From assembly GCA_002309765.1 (NCBI GenBank), contig DBXY01000019.1, forward strand, positions 12,930-76,929: a stretch of DNA of 64,000 nucleotides. Reading direction: 5' to 3'. Below the pieces are notes generated by a model. That model did not search any database. It was not told the origin of the DNA and worked only from the letters and a program-made list of their open reading frames with translations. Origin of the DNA: Verrucomicrobia bacterium UBA1200. Its GTDB lineage: Bacteria > Verrucomicrobiota > Kiritimatiellia > RFP12 > UBA1067. Positions within the stretch are counted from its first letter, which is position 1. The number at the start of each line of letters is the position of its first letter. Below, one piece after another: positions 1 through 7,970 of the stretch. A program made the translations under genes and the position numbers.

Positions 1-450
1 GGCGGTGCGCTTGGAACTGTCGGCGGCGTCCATATAGGTTGCCCGCACCCCGCGTTCCCGGTCCGGCTCCAGCCGTTCGAGCGTATCCGCGTCCAGCAGC
101 ATCGCCCCGCGCATCGGGTAGGTTTGGCTGAACAGCCCGATGATTTCGTCCACCCGCCGGAAACCGCTTTCCGCCAACAGCTGTTTTACGATTCCCCAGC
201 CGGCCTCCGGGGTTGCCGCCTCGCGGGTGGTGGCGGTCAACGCCGGAAGTTCCATCGGCTGATCGGCCGACTCGATTTTAACGTTAACAAAGTCCGGCTG
301 TCCTTTGGAATGGGACATCGCCCGCGAGACCAGTTCTCCGGCGGTTGCGGCGACGCATTCCTCCGGCACAATCCGTTCGGCGCCGGAGATGTGGCGGTTC
401 TGCTGCGAAGCCCGCATTTTGAGTGAAAACAGTCGCCGTTGGTTATTCAT
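1..450 (-). CDS. bioW: 6-carboxyhexanoate-CoA ligase (BioW), C-terminal part missing at window edge
   Basis: BioW activates pimelate (6-carboxyhexanoate) to pimeloyl-CoA, the first committed step of one biotin route. The minus-strand frame is open for 150 codons to the window edge. It starts near residues LFSLKMRAS and continues through HISGAERIVPEE, SHSKGQPDFV and ERGVRATYMD, all of which I recognise as BioW-family segments. The chosen ATG at 450 has a GGAG about six bases upstream. An in-frame ATG at 462 is possible but lies inside that site. The start overlaps the bioA stop by a few bases, so the gene is the fourth member of the bioBDAW operon and probably shares its TPP-riboswitch leader. 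The remaining part, roughly the last 40 percent of a typical 250-residue enzyme, lies beyond the window. BioF is not visible and may follow. Confidence 0.9.
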   Translation of the reverse strand, partial: MNNQRRLFSLKMRASQQNRHISGAERIVPEECVAATAGELVSRAMSHSKGQPDFVNVKIESADQPMELPALTATTREAATPEAGWGIVKQLLAESGFRRVDEIIGLFSQTYPMRGAMLLDADTLERLEPDRERGVRATYMDAADSSKRTA

Positions 451-1726
451 GGAAATCTCCATCGGCGGTTTGCGGGCCGGGCGCGCAGGAGGCCAGTTCA
501 CGGATCGCCGCCGTGATGCGGTCAACCGTTGAAGAATCGGAAACCAGTGGCGGCATGGTGTAGATGAAATTGCAAAACGGGCGCAGCCACACTCCGTGCC
601 GGTCGATTACCCGTTCGATGTCGGTCCGGGCCGGCATGGTGGCGACCTCCACGATCCCCACCGCGCCCATCACGCGAACGTCGGTGACGTTGGGCAGGTG
701 GCGGCACTCCACGAGTCCGGCGTTTAGCCGGCTTTCGATGGCGGCGACTTTTGCGGCGTAATCGGAAGTTTGGAACAGCCTTAGCGAAGCCACTCCCGCC
801 GCGCAGGCAATGGGGTTGGCCATGTAGGTGGGACCGTGCATGAACGCGCCGGGATGCCCGGCGGAGATGGTTTCCGCCACTTTGGCGGACGCCACGGTCG
901 CGGCGAGGGTGATATGTCCGCCGGTCAACGCTTTGCCGACCGTCATGATGTCCGGAACCGCCCCGGCGTGGTCACCTGCCCACAGCGGTCCGGTTCGATA
1001 GAAGCCGGCGGCGATTTCATCGAAGATCAGCAACAGACCGTGTTCGTCGCAAAACCGCCGCAGCTGGCGAAGGAATTCGGGCGGATAAAAGCGCATCGCG
1101 TTCGCCGCTTGGAAAATCGGTTCGCAAATTATGGCGGCGATTTCATCTCCGTGCTCTGCGTAAACGGAGCGGACCGACTCAAAATCAAACGGATCGGCAA
1201 AGTAGTGGCGCGGCATGATTTGACGGAACAGTGTGTGCATGCCGTCCGGATCGGAGAGCGCCATCGCGCAGCAGGTGTCGCCGTGGTAGCCGCCTTTTAA
1301 CGCCAGCAGCTTGCCCTTGGCGGGAAAGCCCAGCGAGTGCTGGTACTGAACCGCCATCTTGGCGGCAACCTCCACCGAGATGGATCCGGAGTCGGCGAAG
1401 AACACCCGGTCCAGCCCTGGGGGCGTCAGCTTAATTAACGCTTGGGCCAACTCGACTGCCGGTTCGTGGGTAAAACCGCCAAACATCACGTGCGAAAGTT
1501 TTTCCGTCTGCCTACGGATCGCCCCCACGATTTCCGGGTGGTTGTGCCCGTGGGCCGCGCACCACCAGCTGGAGACCGCGTCAATGAGCGTCCTGCCGTC
1601 CATGAGCCGCAATTCCACGCCGTTGGCGGATTCCGCCATCCGCACGGGAGGCGGGTTTGCCAGCGAGGCGTAGGGATGCCAAATGTGGCGGCGGTCGAAT
1701 TCAAGTTGTTCTTTCCACGTTGTCAT
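443..1726 (-). CDS. bioA: Adenosylmethionine-8-amino-7-oxononanoate aminotransferase
   Basis: This cytosolic PLP enzyme converts KAPA to DAPA using S-adenosylmethionine as amino donor. The 427-residue length is normal for the family. Visible features are the substrate-pocket AVSSWW around residue 53, the PLP-phosphate loop DSGSISVEVA near 112-121, the FDE motif at about 235-237 (Asp236 should bind the pyridine nitrogen), and the Schiff-base lysine in TVGKALTGG at Lys265. The reading frame extends upstream inside bioD. I chose the ATG at 1726 because the protein there begins WKEQLEFDRRHIWHPYAS, the conserved BioA N-terminus, and because this makes an ATGA overlap with the bioD stop. The gene sits between bioD and bioW in a translationally coupled operon. 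Confidence 0.96.
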   Translation of the reverse strand: MTTWKEQLEFDRRHIWHPYASLANPPPVRMAESANGVELRLMDGRTLIDAVSSWWCAAHGHNHPEIVGAIRRQTEKLSHVMFGGFTHEPAVELAQALIKLTPPGLDRVFFADSGSISVEVAAKMAVQYQHSLGFPAKGKLLALKGGYHGDTCCAMALSDPDGMHTLFRQIMPRHYFADPFDFESVRSVYAEHGDEIAAIICEPIFQAANAMRFYPPEFLRQLRRFCDEHGLLLIFDEIAAGFYRTGPLWAGDHAGAVPDIMTVGKALTGGHITLAATVASAKVAETISAGHPGAFMHGPTYMANPIACAAGVASLRLFQTSDYAAKVAAIESRLNAGLVECRHLPNVTDVRVMGAVGIVEVATMPARTDIERVIDRHGVWLRPFCNFIYTMPPLVSDSSTVDRITAAIRELASCAPGPQTADGDFHE

Positions 1727-2400
1727 GGCTTGAAAAATGACGAAAAATCCGGGTTGGCGTTGTCCGCCAGGTTGCTGATGACCGTCCAAACATCGCGGTA
1801 GCCCATTTGCCGGAGATGATGGCGCACCGTGGCCTCTGTGTCCGCAAAAATGACCGGGTCTGTGGCGGGAAAAGCGTTGTACACCACTCCCGTCAGTTCC
1901 ATGTTTCTCGCGCGGGCCGCCTCCAGGGAGAGCAGGATGTGGTTGATTGAACCCAGACGACCGTTGGCCACCAGAATAATCGGCCACCCTTCCGATGCGG
2001 CAAAATCGATGGCCAACGTTTCATCGGTCAGCGGGACGCACAGACCACCGGCACCCTCGACCAGCACAATGTCGTGCGCTTGGGCGCACGCCCGTACCGA
2101 ATCGGAGATTTTTCGCAAATCCACGGTCTTGCCCTCCAGCCTTGCCGCCAACAGCGGGGATGACGGGAAACTGAAGATTTGCGGCGCGGTCAATCCCGCG
2201 GAGTCTTCCGGGAATAGCCCGACCCCGGCGATCTGGCGGTGGCGGTCGAGGTCTTCCGAAAAGCCGTCACAACCGGTCTGCACCATTTTAACCGAGATCC
2301 AGTCGATGCCGCGTTGCTGCAGGTAGCGGCACATCATGCCGGTCGCGACGGTTTTGCCGACATCCGTGTCAATGCCGGAGACGAAATAAGTGCGCTTCAT
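1723..2400 (-). CDS. bioD: Dethiobiotin synthetase
   Basis: BioD closes the ureido ring of DAPA with CO2 and ATP to give dethiobiotin. The 225-residue protein opens with the family P-loop GIDTDVGKT (residues 9-17) and has the VEGAGGLCVPL segment that contacts substrate. It overlaps bioB upstream and bioA downstream by four bases each (ATGA junctions), which indicates translational coupling. Length and start match the family, and nothing is missing. Expression is presumably set by the riboswitch in front of bioB. Confidence 0.96.
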   Translation of the reverse strand: MKRTYFVSGIDTDVGKTVATGMMCRYLQQRGIDWISVKMVQTGCDGFSEDLDRHRQIAGVGLFPEDSAGLTAPQIFSFPSSPLLAARLEGKTVDLRKISDSVRACAQAHDIVLVEGAGGLCVPLTDETLAIDFAASEGWPIILVANGRLGSINHILLSLEAARARNMELTGVVYNAFPATDPVIFADTEATVRHHLRQMGYRDVWTVISNLADNANPDFSSFFKP

Positions 2401-3380
2401 CTCAACCCCTGCAACGTGACGTATCCGGCATCTTTGGCAAGTTGTCGGTCGTCATCGTAATCCGACCCCGGCGTGGTCAGCAACGGGCCTTGGATGCCGG
2501 AAGTTATGCCGACGTAAATCGCCCGCGCCGCGTCGCGGTCTGAAAGCCGCCGCCGCCCGCCCGCGAAACGAAGCGGGGTTTTAGGGTTGACCAGCCGCAG
2601 CACCGCGATTGAATCGAGGATGCGCTCGGTGTTTAGAAACTGCGATTTGCCCAACGGGGTTCCCTCAATCGGGTCCAGCACGTTCACCGGGATCGAATCC
2701 GGGGCGATTGATTTGAGCGCAAACGCGAACTCCACCAACTGTTCGTTGCTTTCGCCCATTCCGATAATCCCGCCGCAGCAGATTTCCATTCCAAGTTCGC
2801 GGGCCGCCCGGATGGTCTCCAGTTTTTCCGCCATCGTGTGGGTGGTGCATAAATCACTGAAGTGGGAAGGCGCGGTCTCCAGATTGCAGTGAAGCCGTTC
2901 CAGCCCGGCGTCACGCAGCCGGCGGAGCGCGTCCGGCCCCACCAGACCCAGCGAGCCGCAGAGGTGGAGTTTCGTGTTGCGGCGCATCGCCTCCAGCGCG
3001 GAACAAAGCTCGTCCAGCTCAGCCGGCGACTGTCCCCGCCCGGAGGTCACCAGCCCAATCCGCCCCACGCCGTTCGCTTCGGCGGCTTTGGCGGCTTTAA
3101 CGCATTCGTCCGTGCCGATCCAACCGTGGCAATCGCAATCGGTTTTCCAATGTGCGCTTTGGGCGCACCATTTGCAGTTTTCGCTGCACCGTCCGCAGCG
3201 GGCGTTGATAATCGCGCAGAAGTCGAAACGGGTCGGTTTAAAGTGTTCGGTAACCCGGTGCGCCGCCTCCCACAACGCCTCGTGGTTTCCCGATTTCAGG
3301 CAAGCCGTAATGGTTTCGGGCGAAACCTCGCCGCCGCTGATCACGCATTGCGCGATTTGATTGAAGATGGAATTATCCAT
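2397..3380 (-). CDS. bioB: Biotin synthase (radical SAM)
   Basis: BioB inserts sulfur into dethiobiotin using a SAM-cleaving [4Fe-4S] cluster and an auxiliary cluster. The 327-residue protein carries the radical-SAM motif as CSENCKWC (Cys65, Cys69, Cys72) after INARCGR. The overall flavour, including NARCGRCSENC, resembles Bacteroidetes-type BioB more than enterobacterial BioB. The frame continues about 36 codons upstream, but that part lies in the riboswitch leader. The ATG at 3380 is preceded by AGGAGAG at 3390-3396 and gives the expected N-terminus. It is the first gene of bioBDAW. Its start codon touches the 3' strand of the TPP aptamer P1 helix, so translation initiation is probably the controlled step. 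Confidence 0.96.
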   Translation of the reverse strand: MDNSIFNQIAQCVISGGEVSPETITACLKSGNHEALWEAAHRVTEHFKPTRFDFCAIINARCGRCSENCKWCAQSAHWKTDCDCHGWIGTDECVKAAKAAEANGVGRIGLVTSGRGQSPAELDELCSALEAMRRNTKLHLCGSLGLVGPDALRRLRDAGLERLHCNLETAPSHFSDLCTTHTMAEKLETIRAARELGMEICCGGIIGMGESNEQLVEFAFALKSIAPDSIPVNVLDPIEGTPLGKSQFLNTERILDSIAVLRLVNPKTPLRFAGGRRRLSDRDAARAIYVGITSGIQGPLLTTPGSDYDDDRQLAKDAGYVTLQGLR

Positions 3381-3474
3381 CAACCAAGTCTCTCCTTTCG
3401 CCGGTATTACCCGGATCAAGTTTGTGGGTCTGTTCTCAGCCTTCGGACATTCGAAAGCACCCCATTTGAATTGA
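3381..3474 (-). promoter_or_regulatory. TPP riboswitch (THI element) in the leader of bioB
   Basis: Read on the minus strand, the leader contains the landmarks of the thiamin pyrophosphate aptamer in order. These are GGGGUGC (3463-3457), a six-pair P3 hairpin CUUUCG/CGAAGG, the signature CUGAGA (3439-3434), ACCC closing P2, CUUGAUC, then P4 as CCGG-GUAAUA-CCGG (3414-3401) and GCGAAAGGA. P1 can form between UCAAUUCAA (3474-3466) and UUGGUUGA, whose last base is the A of the bioB start codon. The AGGAGAG ribosome-binding site lies inside the 3' flank of the aptamer. This fits ligand-dependent occlusion of translation. No thiamin gene is visible nearby; the only downstream genes are bioB, bioD, bioA and bioW. 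Confidence 0.93.
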
Positions 3475-3514
3475 CGCAAGCCTACCACATTTCCTCTGAA
3501 ACCGCAAGCCCAAA

Positions 3515-4840
3515 CTAGGCGGAATCGGGTGAGGGGCGCTGCCTTTTTCGTTCCCTCGCGCCGATCATGTAGGAAGTTGTGTGGATGGTCAGCATGGTGC
3601 AGAAAGCGGCAAAAATGATGCCGAACGCGCCCATTTGGTGGCCGGGGGCGCCGAAATGGAGTTGCAGGGAGAGCGCCAGCACCAGCGAGACCAGAAACGC
3701 CGCCTGTCCGGCCATTACCGCACTGGGGCGGCGGTAGAATGCCGCCAGACCCTCGGCGTGGCCGCGCAGCGACTGGATGCAGGGCAGGAAGGAGAACACC
3801 AGCAGGGCCTCGGTGGCGAGGTGGATGTCTTCCGGCAAGATGTTCTGAACCTTACCAAAGTACCAGTTGGATACGTACGGGATTTGGAACACGAACGGCA
3901 TCGCGGCCAGCACGAAACCGCAACACAGCGAATACCAGAACATGGAGTGGTCATGCCGGTGCCGGGGCGGGAATCCCAACACCACGGACTGCATCCGCCA
4001 GGCGGCGTATCCCATCGGGTTGCCCAGCCCCGCCGCTACGTAGTGCATGGCCAGCATTTTGGCCGACTGCGGGGTGCGGGAGATGAACGCCGCAACCATG
4101 AAGTTGGCGATCGCCAACAGGAACCCCCCGATGGAGAGCGGCACCAGAAAACGCAGCTGGGTGCGGAAGTCCGCGGTTTGGGTCGATTCTGCGGGCAGTT
4201 TTCTGATTTCTTCGCGCGCCATCCATTTGCAAAGCCACATTTCCAGCAGCAGCGGCACGGTGATGGCCACCACGCCCCACATCGGGCCGGTCATGCCGAA
4301 CCGGAGGAACAGCGGGGTAAAGGCTGCGGTTAGCGCGATCCGGGCGAAGGTGGCGAGGTTCGCCGCCCCGCTGCGCTTGGCGTTGTACAGCAAAGCCAGC
4401 GGCTCGTTGCGGAAGAAGAAACCCGCCTGCATGGTTAAACTGGTAAGCATGGTGTCGCGTGCGATCCGGTCCAGCGGTGCGGTCAACCCCAGCAACCCAT
4501 GGAACACCAAATCGTTGCCGGGCGGAAAACAAAAGAGAAACTGGACCAGCAGCAATACGGTGGTTACGGTAAGGTTGAGCAGCCGGTATTGGCGCAATCC
4601 GGGCAAGTCGCGGCAGAAAATCATGCCGGTGGTGATCAAACCGCTGCCCCAGGAGTTGATGGTGAACATCACCGCGTGACCTTGCGCGAAGGCGGCATAA
4701 CCGCTTACGCCGTCCACACCGTGGCTGACGATCGCCGCCACCAACGGGTACGTGAGGCTCTGGGATATCGCCTGCAGGAAAAGCGGTATGTAAAACTTGG
4801 TTGCCCGCCAGGGCGTAAAAATATCCGGATTACTGTCCAT
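3515..4840 (-). CDS. Polytopic inner-membrane protein, possibly MOP/MATE-like exporter
   Basis: I do not recognise a specific family. The roughly 441-residue protein is dominated by hydrophobic segments, perhaps 11-13 membrane helices, with short loops and a basic tail (GARERKRQRP). The even spread of helices and length near 450 resemble MOP-superfamily flippases or exporters, but I see no diagnostic motif. A TTG codon at 4864 would add eight residues. I prefer ATG 4840, which has a purine-rich stretch upstream but no strong ribosome-binding site. It lies directly upstream of the biotin operon leader on the same strand, only about 40 bases before the riboswitch. I infer no functional link to biotin, although a transport role cannot be excluded. 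Confidence 0.6.
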   Translation of the reverse strand: MDSNPDIFTPWRATKFYIPLFLQAISQSLTYPLVAAIVSHGVDGVSGYAAFAQGHAVMFTINSWGSGLITTGMIFCRDLPGLRQYRLLNLTVTTVLLLVQFLFCFPPGNDLVFHGLLGLTAPLDRIARDTMLTSLTMQAGFFFRNEPLALLYNAKRSGAANLATFARIALTAAFTPLFLRFGMTGPMWGVVAITVPLLLEMWLCKWMAREEIRKLPAESTQTADFRTQLRFLVPLSIGGFLLAIANFMVAAFISRTPQSAKMLAMHYVAAGLGNPMGYAAWRMQSVVLGFPPRHRHDHSMFWYSLCCGFVLAAMPFVFQIPYVSNWYFGKVQNILPEDIHLATEALLVFSFLPCIQSLRGHAEGLAAFYRRPSAVMAGQAAFLVSLVLALSLQLHFGAPGHQMGAFGIIFAAFCTMLTIHTTSYMIGARERKRQRPSPDSA

Positions 4841-4941
4841 TCCGAGTCCGTCCACCAAAAACAAGCAGTAAGTGTAGCACTTGGGCGGACGGGATTACAA
4901 TTACAAACGCAATAATTTTTACTTGCGGCCGTAATGTCCAA

Positions 4942-6171
4942 TTAACGGGTGAAGATTAGCATCAGGGCGGGTAGGGCGCTGGCGTCGTAACTGTTCACCG
5001 GGAAGCCGGAAGGAAGCGGCCGGATGAAACGGGCATCCTGCAGGTCGCGTTCCCGGTCACGGTTGTTCCATCCAAGGCGGATGTTAGCGTCCAACCATTT
5101 GCGGAAGCCGGTCTGGCCGCAATCCAGCACCAGCAGTTCCATGTACTGGGCGAAAATCGCGGCATAGATTCCCTGTTCCACCCCGCGTTCAAACGGCAGC
5201 ACTTTAATCCCGTCCAAGGTGCGTCGGCACATCCGGTCGCGGGTGTATTCGGCGGCGCGAACGGCGTCGGACAGATATGCGGCTTGTCCGGTCATTTTGT
5301 AGAGCAGACACGCCGCCCCGATGTAGGAGGCCTGGTTGTAAAGATGGTCGTGGAATTCCGGGCCGCCGCCGTGGATACCGTCCGCCACCCGCGCCCCGTC
5401 CGGTACCAGGGTGCGCCGTCCCCAATCGTACAACTCCAACGCCTTTTCCCGGTAGAACTTCCGCGACGGGCGGGCAGGATCATCGCCGGTACGGTCGGAC
5501 GGAACCAGCCCGTGCAACAGACAGCACGCAATGACGGTGGGGAAGGTGATACAGGCGGAGCGGAAATCGCCGGCGCGGTTGGGGCGGGCGCGTTCGATGG
5601 GTTGCCACTGCCAGAACATCCCCCCGCCCAGCCCCTTGGCCGGGTCGGCGTAAGAGCCGGTGTCGCCGACGCGGGGGCTGCCGCGCCAGACGCGGATAAA
5701 ACCCTTTTCCGAAAGTTCCAGAAACTCCGGCGTTGCGGGATCGACCGCCGCCGCCCTCGCCAACGCCACCACCCACCACATGATGTCGTCATACACGAAC
5801 CAACCGTTGTCGGTGTTTGGGTTGTCGAAGTCGAAATTGACATAGTGCGCCTTTTCGCCCCGCCAGACCGCGCGCATCCGGGAAAGCGACTGCCGGGCGG
5901 CCTCCGAGTCAGGACCGGATTCGCTTCGGGCTCGGCGGCAGGCGTTAACCGCCATGTCGAAAAATACCGCTTGGCACCATATTGCGGCCGCGCCCTTAAA
6001 CCGGGCGCGGGCTTCGGTTTGGTCGGAGCGTTCCCGGTAAATGTTGCGTGAAGGATCACACAGCTGGCGATGGAAAGCATGGTAGGCGGTCCAGGCGTCG
6101 GCAGGGGTCTGGGCATGGACCGGGACGGCGGAAAAGAGCGCCAGAGCGAAAAGAAGCGTTAAGCGCCTCAT
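4942..6171 (-). CDS. Secreted GH76-like alpha-1,6-mannanase family protein
   Basis: The 409-residue protein begins with a signal peptide (MRRLTLLFALALFSAVPVHA) and is probably periplasmic or secreted. The body shows the alpha/alpha-barrel pattern of GH76. The paired aspartates in YDDIMWWVVALARA match the catalytic DD motif of this family, and YNQASYIGAACLLYKMTG matches its later helical signature. GH76 members hydrolyse alpha-1,6-mannan backbones; the real substrate here is unknown. The frame extends upstream into corA. I chose ATG 6171 because it gives the signal peptide and leaves a ten-base gap after the corA stop. It appears to be the last gene of an infA-corA-GH76 run. An unrelated alpha/alpha-barrel hydrolase is the main alternative. 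Confidence 0.75.
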   Translation of the reverse strand: MRRLTLLFALALFSAVPVHAQTPADAWTAYHAFHRQLCDPSRNIYRERSDQTEARARFKGAAAIWCQAVFFDMAVNACRRARSESGPDSEAARQSLSRMRAVWRGEKAHYVNFDFDNPNTDNGWFVYDDIMWWVVALARAAAVDPATPEFLELSEKGFIRVWRGSPRVGDTGSYADPAKGLGGGMFWQWQPIERARPNRAGDFRSACITFPTVIACCLLHGLVPSDRTGDDPARPSRKFYREKALELYDWGRRTLVPDGARVADGIHGGGPEFHDHLYNQASYIGAACLLYKMTGQAAYLSDAVRAAEYTRDRMCRRTLDGIKVLPFERGVEQGIYAAIFAQYMELLVLDCGQTGFRKWLDANIRLGWNNRDRERDLQDARFIRPLPSGFPVNSYDASALPALMLIFTR

Positions 6172-6181
6172 GGCGGAACGG

Positions 6182-7123
6182 TCAGAAGAGCTTGCGTTTG
6201 GCAAAAAATACGGTGACGACGATAGTAACCAAAATGGTTATGACCGCGATGGCGGAGAAAGCCCACGTATGATTGGCAAACGGCAGGGTTACGTTCATCC
6301 CGTAAATACTTGCCACCAAGGTCGGGACCATCAGCACGATCGTGATGGAAGTCAGCCGCTTCATCACGTTGTTGAGGTTGTTGGAGATGATGGAGGCGAA
6401 GGTATCGAGCGTTCCGGTCAAGATGTTGCTGTGCACGGTAGCCATTTCCAGCGCCTGCCGGTATTCGACCGCCACATCCTCCAGCACGTCGAGATCCTTG
6501 TCCGGGATATCAATATGGCGCGTATGCTCCAACCGCCCGATCAGGATGTCGTTAGCCTTGAGCGAGGTGGTAAAATACACCAAGCTCTTTTCGATGTTGA
6601 GCAGGCGCATCAAGGCTTCGTTGGAGACTGATTCGTGCAGGTCCTGTTCCACGATGTCGGTGCGCTGGTGGATGTCGCGCAGGTAACGCAGGTAAAGCGT
6701 GGCGGCATGGAGCAGGATTTTGAATACGAAGCGGAACTTGTCGTTCGGGGAACAGGCGCGGCGAATCTGGTCGAGGAACGTGCTGGTGACCGGGGTTTCG
6801 CGGCTGCAGATGGTCAACACGTGGTTCTGGGTGATGATGATGCCCAGCGGCAACGTGTAGAACGGCACGGGATTGTCTTTGTCGGGCTGGCTCTCGTGGA
6901 ACGGGACGTGGACAATCAGCTGGGTGAAATCGTCCTCAACTTCGAGACGCTGCCGTTCGTCCTTATCCAAAGGGTCGGTAACATACTCGCGCGGCACGCC
7001 GGTGCATTCGCTGACGGCGTCGATTTCTTCGGTCGTAGGGTCTGAAAGGTTGATCCAGCAGGATCCGATGGGGGTTGGGACCTCTTTAAGCGCCCCGTCT
7101 TCCCAGTGATAGAACGAAAGCAT
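6182..7123 (-). CDS. corA: CorA-family magnesium/divalent cation transporter
   Basis: CorA forms a pentameric inner-membrane channel for Mg2+ (and Co2+ or Ni2+). The 313-residue protein has the long soluble alpha/beta and coiled N-terminal domain, two C-terminal membrane helices, and the invariant pore-mouth motif YGMN at about residues 274-277. It ends with a basic tail (AKRKLF), as expected for a cytosolic C-terminus. A strong ribosome-binding site, AAAGGAGGGG, precedes the ATG at 7123. It follows infA by 38 bases on the same strand. Many PVC and Bacteroidetes CorA proteins share this short architecture. Confidence 0.93.
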   Translation of the reverse strand: MLSFYHWEDGALKEVPTPIGSCWINLSDPTTEEIDAVSECTGVPREYVTDPLDKDERQRLEVEDDFTQLIVHVPFHESQPDKDNPVPFYTLPLGIIITQNHVLTICSRETPVTSTFLDQIRRACSPNDKFRFVFKILLHAATLYLRYLRDIHQRTDIVEQDLHESVSNEALMRLLNIEKSLVYFTTSLKANDILIGRLEHTRHIDIPDKDLDVLEDVAVEYRQALEMATVHSNILTGTLDTFASIISNNLNNVMKRLTSITIVLMVPTLVASIYGMNVTLPFANHTWAFSAIAVITILVTIVVTVFFAKRKLF

Positions 7124-7161
7124 TTCAACCCCTCCTTTCTGACCGCCGGGGCTGCGGCATC

Positions 7162-7383
7162 CTACGCCTTGTGGCGGTAGATGATGCGCCCCTTGGTCAA
7201 ATCATACGGCGAAATTTCAAGTGTGACCTTGTCGCCCGCCGCAATTTTGATGAAAAACTTGCGCATTTTGCCGGAAATGTGCGCAAGCACCTCATGTCCG
7301 TTCTCCAAACGAACCGTGTACATCGTGGCCGGAAGCACCTTAACCACTACACCCTGCACTTCAATAGCATCGTCACTAGGCAT
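7162..7383 (-). CDS. infA: Translation initiation factor IF-1
   Basis: IF-1 is a small OB-fold protein that occupies the ribosomal A site during initiation. The 73-residue product has the canonical sequence order: IEVQGVVVKVLPATMYTVRL, VLAHISGKMRK and the C-terminal SPYDLTKGRIIYRHK. Family length is about 72, so it is complete. A GGAG lies upstream of the ATG, and a plausible sigma-70 promoter lies at 7417-7445. It heads a minus-strand run with corA and the GH76-like gene rather than sitting in the ribosomal protein cluster. Confidence 0.97.
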   Translation of the reverse strand: MPSDDAIEVQGVVVKVLPATMYTVRLENGHEVLAHISGKMRKFFIKIAAGDKVTLEISPYDLTKGRIIYRHKA

Positions 7384-7416
7384 AAAACTCCGTTCATTGA
7401 AAAAACAATCTCATAA

Positions 7417-7445
7417 AGCATACCACTCCGCCGCGATTATTGCAA
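7417..7445 (-). promoter_or_regulatory. Putative sigma-70 promoter of infA
   Basis: On the minus strand TTGCAA (7445-7440) and TATGCT (7422-7417) are separated by 17 bases, about 35 bases upstream of the infA start. This is an inferred match, with four of six consensus bases in each box. Confidence 0.5.
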
Positions 7446-7661
7446 GCGGGGAACGGAAATTTTCGTATTTTTCTAACTGCGGTAGTTTGCAGAAGTAATC
7501 GCATCCGATATGGTGCAGTAAGTTCCGCAACGGGCAATGGGTGTCGGCTGGCCGGCGGGAACAAGGGCGTACGCACGCCCGACCCGTAACCTTCCCATGG
7601 GAAGGTAGTGCGTTTACCTCCGCAATGGTGCGTTTACTTTCGCGTACTACGCAAGCAAAAA

Positions 7662-7695
7662 ATACTTAAAAACGGAAATGTGCATTTTTAAGTAT
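7662..7695. repeat. 11-bp inverted repeat, possible hairpin
   Basis: The perfect arms ATACTTAAAAA and TTTTTAAGTAT are separated by 12 bases. The structure lies just 3' of the small minus-strand frame ending at 7724 and could act as a weak terminator, but it is AT-rich. Confidence 0.5.
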
Positions 7696-7723
7696 GATTC
7701 AATGGCAAATCACGCATGAATCG

Positions 7724-7921
7724 TTACTTAAAAAAAGCAATTGCCGATTTCGAGTAAGAATATAAAAGCGAGGGGACTTTTCCCGCGACAGATTGAATAT
7801 GGTCACGACCGTGAAGATCACGAAAGCCACCGATGCTGAACTTGGCAACGACATGCCCCAATTTGAAGTTACAGACTTTGCCCAAGAGCTGCCGTAGCGC
7901 CCCTTTGGGAAAGCGACTCAT
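7724..7921 (-). CDS. Small hypothetical protein, doubtful
   Basis: This is a 65-codon frame beginning MSRFPKGALRQL, with an AAAGG a few bases before its ATG. The composition is basic and mildly hydrophobic. The N-terminus is faintly reminiscent of the first residues of some transposases, but I cannot support a family. It may be a decayed mobile-element fragment or a chance frame. It is followed by the inverted repeat at 7662-7695. Confidence 0.25.
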   Translation of the reverse strand: MSRFPKGALRQLLGKVCNFKLGHVVAKFSIGGFRDLHGRDHIQSVAGKVPSLLYSYSKSAIAFFK

Positions 7922-7970
7922 AGTGCCTTTGGAAACTACGAGCGATGTGTGGGGTACAAAGCGGGCCGCG

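Larger units (their letters stand above)
7384..7970. other. Gene-poor gap with palindromes and direct repeats
   Basis: This 587-base gap has no convincing gene beyond one small doubtful frame. It holds an unusual density of symmetry. GGGCGT/ACGCCC (7565-7580) has a four-base loop. ACCTTCCCATGGGAAGGT (7589-7606) is a perfect 18-base palindrome. GTGCGTTTAC occurs at 7608 and 7628, exactly 20 bases apart. An 11-base inverted repeat, ATACTTAAAAA/TTTTTAAGTAT, lies at 7662-7672 and 7685-7695. GATTCA/TGAATC lies at 7696-7701 and 7717-7722. The right-hand part, near infA, carries its promoter. The purpose of the rest is unknown: a remnant mobile element, a small RNA or a control region are all possible. 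Confidence 0.6.

Noticed and set aside
1727..1987. Upstream extension of the bioA frame through bioD
   Set aside because: The sequence there is out-of-frame bioD shadow. The BioA N-terminus and the ATGA coupling place the start at 1726.
3381..3488. BioB N-terminal extension of 36 residues
   Set aside because: It is the riboswitch leader read as protein. A strong ribosome site directly precedes 3380.
7608..7637. CRISPR-like repeat pair
   Set aside because: Only two 10-base copies at 20-base spacing are present, with no spacer array and no cas genes.
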